From positions 1-17,143 of the forward strand of contig DASXPG010000038.1 of assembly GCA_036493755.1 (NCBI GenBank): a DNA stretch of 17,143 nucleotides, read 5' to 3'. Source of the DNA: DASXPG01 sp036493755. Lineage in GTDB: Bacteria > Gemmatimonadota > Gemmatimonadetes > Gemmatimonadales > JACORV01. The notes under the pieces are model-generated. The model was not told the origin of the DNA and did no database searches. It saw nothing but the letters and a program-made list of their open reading frames with translations. Of the stretch, positions 7,066-13,680 are shown one piece after another (within the stretch, counting starts at the first letter, position 1; the number at the start of each line of letters is the position of its first letter). Made by a program: the position numbers and the translations under genes.

Positions 7066-8490
7066 TCAGGGTGGTTGCTTGCTACGCAACTCGAAACCTC
7101 CGTCCTTGGTGTCGCGAACGTCGTAACCCAGCTCATCGATCGCCAGCCTGAACTCATCCGCCTTCTTCCAATCCTTCGACCACTTGGCCTTCTTGCGCTC
7201 CTCGGCAAGCTCGTGGGCGCGCTGGAAGCTCGACTCTTTTTCGGCGTGCCGGATTCCGGGGATGATCTGGAGCACCCCCGTCGCCCGATTGAACGCGTTC
7301 AAGGCGGTCTCCCGCGCGGCCGTCGTCGCGCCCTCCTTATCCATGGAGGCGTTGGCTTCGCGCACGAAGCTCATGAGCACCGCGATGGCCCGCGGAACGT
7401 CGAGATCCTCATCCATCGCGGCGCGAAAGTCGGCCTCGAGCTTCGTGGCCAGGGATTCGAGACCGGTCCCGGCGCCGGCCGGCAGCCGCGCCAGGCGGAC
7501 ATGGAATTCGGCTAGCCGCTGAGCGCCGGCGGCGGCGGCCTTGAGGGCATCGTCGCTGAAGTTGAGCTGTTTTCTGTAGTGCGACTGGCCGAACAGGTAC
7601 CGGATGGCGGCGGCATCCCAGCCGCTCTCCTTGAGGTCGCGGGCGGTCAGAAAATTCCCGTACCGCTTGGACATCTTGGTGCCCTCGACGAGCAGAAACT
7701 CGCCATGCATCCAGAGCCGCGCGAAGGTCTTGCCCGTCGCCGCCTCGCTCTGGGCGATTTCGTCCTCGTGGTGCGGGAAGATGAGATCGACGCCGCCGGC
7801 GTGGATGTCGATGGTATCGCCGAGATACTGCTGGCTCATCGCCGAGCATTCGAGGTGCCAGCCGGGGCGCCCGCGGCCGAAGGGAGTGTCCCATGCGGCG
7901 CCGGCTTTTTCGTCCTCGGGCTTCGCGGCCTTCCACAGGACGAAGTCGCGGGCGTCTTCCTTGGCGTATTCGTCACTGGAAACGCGGGCGCCGACCTTCA
8001 GCTCGCGGGTGTCGAGGCGCGAGAGGCGGCCGTAGGCCGGAAATTTCGCGATCGCGAAGTAGACCGAGCCGTCGTCACCTTTGTAGGCAACCCCTTTCGC
8101 CAGCAGCCGCTCGACCAGCGCGATCATGCCGGGGATGTGGGTCGTCGCGGGCGTGTACCAGGTGGCCGGCTGGATCCGCAGGTAGTCGCGGTCCTCGAAG
8201 AAAGCCTCGGTGAATGGCCGGGTGTGCTCGGTGAGAGGGAGGTTCGCCGCATTCGCCGCGTTGATGGTCCGGTCGTCGACATCGGTCAGGTTCATCACCT
8301 GCACGACCTCGTAGCCCGAGTACTCGAGATAGCGGTGCAGGACATCCTCGAACACGAAGGTCCTGAAGTTGCCGATGTGCGCGAAATTCCAGACCGTCGG
8401 GCCGCAGGTATACAACGTGACCCGCGGAGGCGCGAGCGGGATCAGGGGCTCGATCGAGCGGGACAGCGTGTTATAGAGCCGAAGGGGCAT
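7066..8490 (-). CDS. cysS: Cysteinyl-tRNA synthetase
   Basis: A class I synthetase charging tRNA-Cys in the cytoplasm. The protein is 474 residues, close to the E. coli enzyme. The HIGH-type signature is HIGN at 38-41 and the KMSKS-type is KMSKR at 272-276. The zinc ligands are in place: Cys29 (YTCGPT), Cys215 (LECSAMS), His240 and Glu244 (FPHHEDE). The C-terminal part holds the usual helical anticodon-binding region, ending ELRSKQPP. ATG at 8488-8490 is the start; the preceding bases (TTTTTGGA) give a poor Shine-Dalgarno. It is 42 bases upstream of glgA copy 1 on the same strand, so the glucan genes may be read through from cysS. A large inverted repeat lies just upstream. Confidence 0.97.
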   Translation of the reverse strand: MPLRLYNTLSRSIEPLIPLAPPRVTLYTCGPTVWNFAHIGNFRTFVFEDVLHRYLEYSGYEVVQVMNLTDVDDRTINAANAANLPLTEHTRPFTEAFFEDRDYLRIQPATWYTPATTHIPGMIALVERLLAKGVAYKGDDGSVYFAIAKFPAYGRLSRLDTRELKVGARVSSDEYAKEDARDFVLWKAAKPEDEKAGAAWDTPFGRGRPGWHLECSAMSQQYLGDTIDIHAGGVDLIFPHHEDEIAQSEAATGKTFARLWMHGEFLLVEGTKMSKRYGNFLTARDLKESGWDAAAIRYLFGQSHYRKQLNFSDDALKAAAAGAQRLAEFHVRLARLPAGAGTGLESLATKLEADFRAAMDEDLDVPRAIAVLMSFVREANASMDKEGATTAARETALNAFNRATGVLQIIPGIRHAEKESSFQRAHELAEERKKAKWSKDWKKADEFRLAIDELGYDVRDTKDGGFELRSKQPP

Positions 8491-8500
8491 TCCAAAAACT

Positions 8501-8574
8501 AGGGGAGAAAGGGGAGAAACGGGAGAAAGGGGAGAAAGGTCCCTTCTCCCCCTTCTCCCGTTTCTCCCGTTTCT
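8501..8574. repeat. GGGAGAAA-type short repeats forming a long inverted repeat
   Basis: On the plus strand about four 9-base units of the GGGGAGAAA/CGGGAGAAA type are followed by about four complementary units of the CTTCTCCCC/GTTTCTCCC type. Arms 8515-8539 and 8541-8565 pair over 25 positions with two mismatches around a single central base. The element fills the gap between the compact DUF4142 gene and cysS, both on the minus strand. Read on that strand, the hairpin ends a few bases before a TAGTTTTTGG run next to the cysS start. It could terminate the upstream gene, attenuate cysS, or be an unstable purine/pyrimidine tract. Only the symmetry is directly seen. Confidence 0.85.
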
Positions 8575-8583
8575 ACGGTATTG

Positions 8584-9165
8584 CTAGCGAAGCTGGCCCT
8601 GGATCTCCTTGGCCTGTTGAAGGTGCGAATTGACCGTCGCGCGCTGCCGCATCAGCAGCTGCTTGAGATCGTTGTTCTGCGCATGCGGGATCAGCTTCTT
8701 GTCGAGATTGTCGAGATCGTCCTGGTGTGACTTCACTTCGGCGTCGATGTAGTGACGATCGAAGGTCCGGCCCGAATCGCTGGCCAGATCGTTCATGGTA
8801 TGCTGGGAATGCTCGCGCGCATCCTGCGCGTCCTTGCTGTCCTCGACGCTCATGTGCATCCGGTGAACCAGCGCGGTGGCCGCGGCATTGGCGGCACCGT
8901 GGTCGTGGACCATCCGCTGGGCGAAGGTGCGTACCGCGGCGTTATGGGCGCGATGGGCGGCGAAGGCACCCCCGCTGCTGTCGGTGGTGTTGTCGGTGAT
9001 GACGATGCCGGCGATGGCCGCATCGGTCAGGGTATCGGTTTTCACCGCCGTGGTGTCGGTGTTCGCCGCGCCGGCAGCGCGGGCCGTTGGGCGGCAGCCC
9101 GTGGCCGCGAGTCCGATCAACAGACCGGCGCAGGCCAGCGGTGCGAATGTGCGTGCTCGTGACAT
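8584..9165 (-). CDS. DUF4142 family lipoprotein (compact)
   Basis: The protein is 193 residues. Its N-terminus MSRARTFAPLACAGLLIGLA is a signal sequence followed by lipobox ATGC (Cys24), so it is probably a lipid-anchored exported protein. The rest is helical and matches the DUF4142 pattern, a predicted ferritin-like four-helix bundle: AFAAHRAHNAAVRTFAQRMV, HDHGAANAAA, then YIDAEVKSHQDDLDNLDKKL and a C-terminal helix ending AKEIQGQLR. The biochemical role of DUF4142 is not established; members are often exported. I chose ATG 9163-9165 over longer in-frame starts because GAGGAG (complement of 9173-9178) precedes it and the signal peptide begins there. Its C-terminal half closely parallels that of the large DUF4142 protein at 10329-12092. 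Confidence 0.85.
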   Translation of the reverse strand: MSRARTFAPLACAGLLIGLAATGCRPTARAAGAANTDTTAVKTDTLTDAAIAGIVITDNTTDSSGGAFAAHRAHNAAVRTFAQRMVHDHGAANAAATALVHRMHMSVEDSKDAQDAREHSQHTMNDLASDSGRTFDRHYIDAEVKSHQDDLDNLDKKLIPHAQNNDLKQLLMRQRATVNSHLQQAKEIQGQLR

Positions 9166-9222
9166 GGTCGCTCTCCTCGAGTGATGACACACGTTATGGG
9201 CTGCTACCCCTGCACCGAGCCT

Positions 9223-9235
9223 GGTTCCGGGAACC
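9223..9235. promoter_or_regulatory. Palindrome in divergent promoter region, candidate operator
   Basis: GGTTCCGGGAACC is a perfect 6-bp inverted repeat around one central base, and flanking GC/GC bases extend the symmetry imperfectly to 21 bases. It sits in the 88-base gap between the divergently read DUF4142 lipoprotein gene and the epimerase-like gene, 18 bases before the chosen start of the latter. A regulator-binding role is inference; no clear -35/-10 pair was recognised for either gene. Confidence 0.3.
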
Positions 9236-9253
9236 TTGCAGAGGCGCTTGGAA

Positions 9254-10291
9254 ATGGTTGGTTTCCTTCCCATGCTTCGCACCCTGATCATCGGGGGAAC
9301 CCGCAACCTCGGACCAGACCTGGTCCGCGCCCTTCTCGCCCGCGGCGACGAGGTCACGGTGCTCAATCGCGGCCTGACCGCTGATGATCTGGCCTCCCCG
9401 GTGATGCGGCTGCACGCCGACCGGAGCAACGAGGCCGCCCTCCGCGCCGCGTTGGGTAGCCGCAGCTTCGACCTGGTGGTGGATACCACGCTCTACAATG
9501 GAAAGGATGCGCAGGCGGTCACCCGGATACTGGCGGGCCGCGTCCAGAAGTACGTCTTCTGGAGCACGGGACAGGTCTACCTGGTGCGCACCGGTCTGAA
9601 GCCGCCATTCTCCGAGCAGGACTACGATGGGGCGGTGATGGACTCGCCCGACGCCAACCGGACCGACGACGCAGACAACTGGCGCTATGGCGTCGACAAA
9701 CGCGCCGCCGAAGAGGTTTTTCGCGCCGCTCTCCAGCACTCGGGCTTCCCATTCGTGTCGCTGCGGATGCCGATGATTCATTCACGGCGCGATCACCATC
9801 AGCGGCTGCCGGCCTACGTGCACCGAATCCTGGATGGCGGACCCATCCTGATCCCCGACGACGCCGCTCCGCTGCCGCTGCGTCACGTCAGTGGCGGCGA
9901 CGTGATCGCCGCAACGCTGGCCGCTTCCAGCGTTTCCCTGCCGGCGGGAGCCTGCCTCAACGTCTCCCAGGACGCATCGCTTTCTCTCGCGGCATTTCTC
10001 GCCATCGTCGCCGACCAGCTCGGCAGGCCGGCGCCCACCGTGGCCCTCCCGCGCGCGGCACTCGAATCGCGCGGCCTTCTCCCCGGTTGCTCTCCCTGCA
10101 GTGGTCGATGGATGTCGATCCTGGACAACGGCGCGGCGCGGCGAATCCTGGGAATGCGATTCGCTGCGCCGTCGGACTACCTGCCGCCGCTCATCGAGGC
10201 GGCGGTGCGTCTTCCCGCGTCCTCTATCATCGGGTATTCGAAGCGGGCCGAGGAACTCCGGCTCGCGCAGACGGCAAGGGCCGGAGGATGA
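9254..10291 (+). CDS. NAD-dependent epimerase/dehydratase-like protein (atypical/extended SDR)
   Basis: A 345-residue Rossmann protein and the only plus-strand gene of the window. The nucleotide-binding strand-loop-helix is LRTLIIGGTRNLG, with GGTxxxG at 14-20. It is followed by VTVLNRG at the end of the second strand, the STG segment at 104-106, and YGVDK at 145-149 as the likely catalytic YxxxK. The C-terminal third (PLRHVSGGDVIAATLAA, then CLNVSQDASLSLAAFLAIV) fits the substrate domain of sugar-nucleotide epimerases and related proteins. The substrate cannot be named from sequence. I chose ATG 9254 because AGAGG lies 9 bases upstream; ATG 9272, directly before the Rossmann strand, is an alternative without a Shine-Dalgarno, and TTG 9236 is less likely. 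It is flanked on both sides by DUF4142 genes on the other strand. Confidence 0.85.
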   Translation: MVGFLPMLRTLIIGGTRNLGPDLVRALLARGDEVTVLNRGLTADDLASPVMRLHADRSNEAALRAALGSRSFDLVVDTTLYNGKDAQAVTRILAGRVQKYVFWSTGQVYLVRTGLKPPFSEQDYDGAVMDSPDANRTDDADNWRYGVDKRAAEEVFRAALQHSGFPFVSLRMPMIHSRRDHHQRLPAYVHRILDGGPILIPDDAAPLPLRHVSGGDVIAATLAASSVSLPAGACLNVSQDASLSLAAFLAIVADQLGRPAPTVALPRAALESRGLLPGCSPCSGRWMSILDNGAARRILGMRFAAPSDYLPPLIEAAVRLPASSIIGYSKRAEELRLAQTARAGG

Positions 10292-10300
10292 CCCCCGGCC

Positions 10301-10323
10301 CAAGCCTTCCGCCTATCGGCTTG
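10301..10323. terminator. Possible bidirectional terminator hairpin
   Basis: CAAGCC (10301-10306) and GGCTTG (10318-10323) form a 6-bp stem with an 11-base loop in the 37-base gap between two convergent genes. There is no T-run on either strand, so intrinsic termination is doubtful. The placement between convergent stops is the main support. Confidence 0.25.
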
Positions 10324-10328
10324 CTAGC

Positions 10329-12092
10329 CTAGTACGCCGAGGCGGTCTGTCCCCGCTGAATCTCACGGGCACGGTCGAGGTGCGCCTGCACCACCGGCCG
10401 CATCGCCTGCAACGCCGTACGCAGCTCCGCATTGTACGCGAACGGGATCAACCGTCCGTCGAGCGCGTCGAGCGCCTGCTGATGGAAGGTCACCATGTAG
10501 TCGATGAACTTCTTGTCGTCATCCGACAGCGTCGCCGTGGTTGCGGCGGGAGCCGGCGTAGTGACGGTGGCATTGATGCTCGCCGGCGGTGTCGACGGGG
10601 TGCTCTCCGTGGTGCTCGGAGTGTTCGGCGAGTTGTAGTCCGAGACATTCACCCGGGTGTCGGCATTCTTCACCGCCGGGTTGCTGCCGGTACCACCCAT
10701 CGGGGGCGCTTCGACGGTGTCCATGCGCGACGGCTTGGCGCTCATGGTCGCGTCATAGTGCATCGGCTGGGTCACGGGAGTGACGGTGTGCGCAACAACC
10801 ACACCCACCGGCACGGCAAAGGTATGGCCGGTGCTGTCCCGGAGGATCGCGCTGCTGATGTCGTTCTCGGCGGGCGCGATCCTGGTGCGGTTGATGATGT
10901 CGGCCAGCTTCTGGTTCGCGTCGCTGTGCTGGCGGACCATCAACTGCGCGAAATCACGGACCGCGGGATTCTGGGTCCGCGCCGCGACGCCGGCGGATAC
11001 CGCGCTGTCCACGCTATTGGCAATGAGTACCGCGTGGGTGATCTGCGCATCGTTCATGAAGGCGCCCTTGGCGTCGGCCGGCACTCCACAGGTCGGGAGC
11101 GAACCGGAGGCGCTGATTGGCGAAACGCCATTCATGCTGCTGCTGCCGTTCATCGTCGACGGACTGGCGGTGTCTTTCGGCATATCGCTGCGCACGCTGG
11201 TATTGCCGTACGTCGACGTTGCCGAAGTTGCCGCGCCGGAGGTATCGCGAGATCCGAGCGATCCACCGGTCGTGTCGGGCGTCGCCGTCGGTACCCGCGT
11301 CAGCGCATTGGCCCCCGTGGGACGATTCACATCGTAGGGCTGGGCGGCATGCGCCGGGGTGGTATCGGCCCGGTCAGATGGCACAGCGGGAACCGCCGTC
11401 AGCGAAGCCGAGGACGACGACGAGGGTTTGGCGCTGTAATCGTCGGTGCTCACCGGCGCGCTGGTGCTCGGCGATGCGCTGATATCCGTGGACGGCTGGC
11501 TGCTGATCGCCACGGTGCCCGTCGCAGGAGTGCAGGTCGCCATCACCGGAACGACGCCCGCGCCGCTGGCGTTCAGGGCGAGGTTGTTGCTGCTGCTGGT
11601 CGCGCTGCCGTTGTACGCGGTGCCGCTGGTGCTGCTGCCGTTCATGCTGCTGTTCGAGCTGGACGAAGCCGACGAGCCCGGCAACGTGCTCGACGCTTCG
11701 GCCGTCGCGTCATCGGTCGTCTCGGACTTCGCCGCGTGACGACGGTGGCGCCGTGTCGTCGTGGAAGCCGTCGAGGTCGAGCCGTATTCGTTATTCGGAT
11801 TGTTCCGCGCCCGCGCCGAGCTGGCGGCGGTATTGTCCGACGGCAGCGGCGTGGTCGCGGCCGACGCCGAGTCGCTCATCGTCGACGGCGTCGCGGCCGA
11901 TGACGAATCGCTCATCGTCGACGGCGTCGCGGCCGTCGCGGTTGGAGCCGACGCCGAATCGGTCGGCACGCCGTTGGCATTGGTGCTCATCGCTCGCTCG
12001 CCGCGCGCATGGCCGCAGGCCATCATCACGCTGCTCAGGGCTATGCCCGCCGCGGCGAGAGCCAGGCGGCGGTGCCGGGTTACTTGACTCAT
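10329..12092 (-). CDS. Large DUF4142 exported protein with disordered Ser/Thr/Ala/Asn-rich regions
   Basis: The protein is 587 residues. The N-terminus MSQVTRHRRLALAAAGIALS with VMMAC up to Cys26 is a signal sequence; the lipobox is imperfect (Met at -3), so lipidation is uncertain. Residues about 35-340 are low-complexity Ser/Thr/Ala/Asn/Pro, with short repeats such as TPSTMSDS and SSMNGSS and a basic patch TTTRRHRRHAAK. A DUF4142 domain follows in two pieces: about 346-415 (ITHAVLIANSVDSAV, VRDFAQLMVRQHSDANQKLA) and about 523-583 (KKFIDYMVTFHQQALDALDG, then AHLDRAREIQRG). They are separated by a second low-complexity insert of roughly 100 residues rich in Pro/Thr/Ser. The start ATG 12090-12092 has AGAGGA six bases upstream; an upstream in-frame ATG lacks this. 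Function is unknown; a surface or periplasmic protein is inferred. Confidence 0.82.
   Translation of the reverse strand: MSQVTRHRRLALAAAGIALSSVMMACGHARGERAMSTNANGVPTDSASAPTATAATPSTMSDSSSAATPSTMSDSASAATTPLPSDNTAASSARARNNPNNEYGSTSTASTTTRRHRRHAAKSETTDDATAEASSTLPGSSASSSSNSSMNGSSTSGTAYNGSATSSSNNLALNASGAGVVPVMATCTPATGTVAISSQPSTDISASPSTSAPVSTDDYSAKPSSSSSASLTAVPAVPSDRADTTPAHAAQPYDVNRPTGANALTRVPTATPDTTGGSLGSRDTSGAATSATSTYGNTSVRSDMPKDTASPSTMNGSSSMNGVSPISASGSLPTCGVPADAKGAFMNDAQITHAVLIANSVDSAVSAGVAARTQNPAVRDFAQLMVRQHSDANQKLADIINRTRIAPAENDISSAILRDSTGHTFAVPVGVVVAHTVTPVTQPMHYDATMSAKPSRMDTVEAPPMGGTGSNPAVKNADTRVNVSDYNSPNTPSTTESTPSTPPASINATVTTPAPAATTATLSDDDKKFIDYMVTFHQQALDALDGRLIPFAYNAELRTALQAMRPVVQAHLDRAREIQRGQTASAY
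11872..11934 (-). repeat. 36-base tandem repeat inside the large DUF4142 gene
   Basis: A 27-base identical core occurs at 11872-11898 and again at 11908-11934, period 36 bases (12 codons). It encodes the repeated peptide TPSTMSDS(S/A)SAA. It keeps the frame, consistent with growth or loss of the disordered N-terminal region by slippage. Confidence 0.85.
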
Positions 12093-12306
12093 TGTCAGTC
12101 CTCTTTCGATTGTGCGTTCATCGTTCCGCATATCTCAGGCGTTCGCATCCATCGTGCAGTTTCTGGTACACCGCGTCGCGTACGAGGTAACCCGCCAGTT
12201 CCGGCAGTTGCGACGGCCAAATCGTCGCGGGCGCGGAGCGAACCGTTTCGGTGCAAAACCAACATTTTTGGTGCGTGATGTACCGCGGAGGGGGGAACAA
12301 CGAGCG
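12093..12306. other. Intergenic region, no gene recognised
   Basis: A 214-base gap on the minus strand between the stop of the GH57/DUF3536 gene and the start of the large DUF4142 gene. Apart from the AGAGGA Shine-Dalgarno at its end, I see no convincing promoter, terminator or RNA gene. A weak ACCAA/TTGGT dyad lies near 12260-12275. It presumably holds the end of the glucan operon and the promoter of the DUF4142 gene. Confidence 0.5.
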
Positions 12307-13680
12307 TCAGGCGGGTCGCTCGGGTGCGATCTGATTGAGGTAGAAATCGCGCGCGCTGCCGGCCGCGGCGTCGTTGCTCATGGCGTCGGCAAGGCAATCG
12401 AGGAATCCCGCCTCGAGCCGGGGAGCGTCATCGCCGGCAAGCGCGATGGCGTGGGCGGCGTAGCGCAGCGACTGGCGGCCTTCCAATCCCGCGAAATCGT
12501 CGAAGAACCAGCCGCACGACGTCATGGCGCGCAGCACGCTGCGCTCCATCTCGGCCAGGCGGCCCGCGTCGTCGGCGGGAAAGGCGGGCACGGCGCCGGG
12601 ACCGAGCTCGTCGCGGCGGCGCCAGGGATCGCCGCCATTGGCGGCCCGCTCGAAGCGGCCATGGACCTCTCCCGCGAGCCAGTCGACGGCGGCGCGCAAC
12701 GGGGTGCGCCACCGCTGCTGGCTGGATTGTTCCGGCGCCATCTTGCAGCCGCAATCGGCACGCCACCGTTCGACGCCATGGATGCAGCTCCAGGACGACG
12801 GCGCGACCAGATCGAGATCCGGGCCTTCCGGATGCGCCGCCAGCGCCGACGCGAAATTTTCGAGCCGCACGGCGCGGAGCGTGGCGAGCCGGCGGAGCAG
12901 CGCGCCTAACGCGAGATCGGCATAGACGTGATGGTGGCCGAAAGTCTCGCCGTCCATCGCCAGGCTCAGCACCTGCCGCCCCTTGGCCTCCGCGATCAGC
13001 TGCTTTTCCCACAGCACCGCATCCTTGAGCAGCTGGCCGAACGCGACGTCGTGCGACAGTGCACCATCGTAGGCGAACACCGCGATGCTCCGGCCGCCGG
13101 AGGTACGCACGCGTCCCGCGACCCCGCTCGAGGGCGGCGCCGCGACCTGGTGCGGGGCGAGCACGGTGAAGGCGATGCCTTCTTCGGCCAGCACATCGAG
13201 GGTCTCGCGATCGACGGCGGTCTCGGGAAGCCACATCCCCGCCGGATCGCGGCCGAAGACGCGCTTGAAATCGGCGATGCCCCAGCGCACTTCGGTGGTC
13301 TTGTCGCGGCGGCTGCAAAGAGGAAGGATCAGGTGGTGATAGGGCATGGCGATGGCGTTGCCATGGCCGAGGCGCTTCCTGCTGGCGCGATCGCCCTGCA
13401 CCATCGCCTCGAGGGTGGGCCGCGCCTCGCGCTCGAGCCAGGAAAGGAGTGTGGGGCCGACGTCGAAGCTGACGAAACTGTAGGCGTTGATCCGCGGCGG
13501 ATCGGAGTCGATGGCGCCGATGGGAATCGAGCCCAGCGGGGCGTAGCACTCGCGATTGATGCGCGCGTTCCAGTCGTGGTCCGGTGCCGCCGTTTTCTCC
13601 TGGTCGATGGCACCGGTCCAGGGATTCTCGCGGGGCGGCTGATAGAAGTGCCCGTGCAGCACCACCGACCTCGTACTCAT
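12307..13680 (-). CDS. GH57 family glycoside hydrolase with DUF3536-type C-terminal region
   Basis: The protein is 457 residues. It opens with HGHFYQPPREN at 9-19, the GH57 HQP-type region 1 as seen in the DUF3536 subfamily, followed by HDWNARINRECYAP. Probable catalytic residues are Glu153 in GMWLPETAVD (nucleophile region 3) and Asp243 in LAMDGETFGHHH (acid/base region 4). The later part has the DUF3536-type signatures SSWSCIHGVERW, DCGC and TSCGWFFDDFAGLE. Members of this group commonly sit with glycogen genes, but their precise activity (amylase, glucanotransferase or other) is not established. It seems shorter than many DUF3536 proteins as I know them. Its ATG overlaps the stop of the GH57 branching-enzyme gene as ATGA, implying translational coupling. 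It is the last gene of the glgP-glgA operon. Confidence 0.88.
   Translation of the reverse strand: MSTRSVVLHGHFYQPPRENPWTGAIDQEKTAAPDHDWNARINRECYAPLGSIPIGAIDSDPPRINAYSFVSFDVGPTLLSWLEREARPTLEAMVQGDRASRKRLGHGNAIAMPYHHLILPLCSRRDKTTEVRWGIADFKRVFGRDPAGMWLPETAVDRETLDVLAEEGIAFTVLAPHQVAAPPSSGVAGRVRTSGGRSIAVFAYDGALSHDVAFGQLLKDAVLWEKQLIAEAKGRQVLSLAMDGETFGHHHVYADLALGALLRRLATLRAVRLENFASALAAHPEGPDLDLVAPSSWSCIHGVERWRADCGCKMAPEQSSQQRWRTPLRAAVDWLAGEVHGRFERAANGGDPWRRRDELGPGAVPAFPADDAGRLAEMERSVLRAMTSCGWFFDDFAGLEGRQSLRYAAHAIALAGDDAPRLEAGFLDCLADAMSNDAAAGSARDFYLNQIAPERPA

Noticed and set aside
8501..8574. CRISPR array
   Set aside because: The units are about 9 bases with no unique spacers and reverse orientation midway; no cas genes are present.
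8584..9489. 301-residue version of the compact DUF4142 protein
   Set aside because: The upstream extension is Arg/Ser-rich, lies in the divergent intergenic region and overlaps the epimerase gene. The lipoprotein signal and GAGGAG site fix the start at 9165.
10101..11903. Plus-strand 600-residue open frame opposite the large DUF4142 gene
   Set aside because: Its translation is Arg/Gly-rich noise, and it overlaps the end of the epimerase-like gene. The minus frame has a signal peptide, a Shine-Dalgarno and DUF4142 helices.
12307..13680. Truncation or frameshift of the GH57/DUF3536 gene
   Set aside because: It seems shorter than many relatives, but the frame is continuous, both catalytic motifs and the DUF3536-type signatures are present, and I see no continuation of the protein in another frame after the stop.
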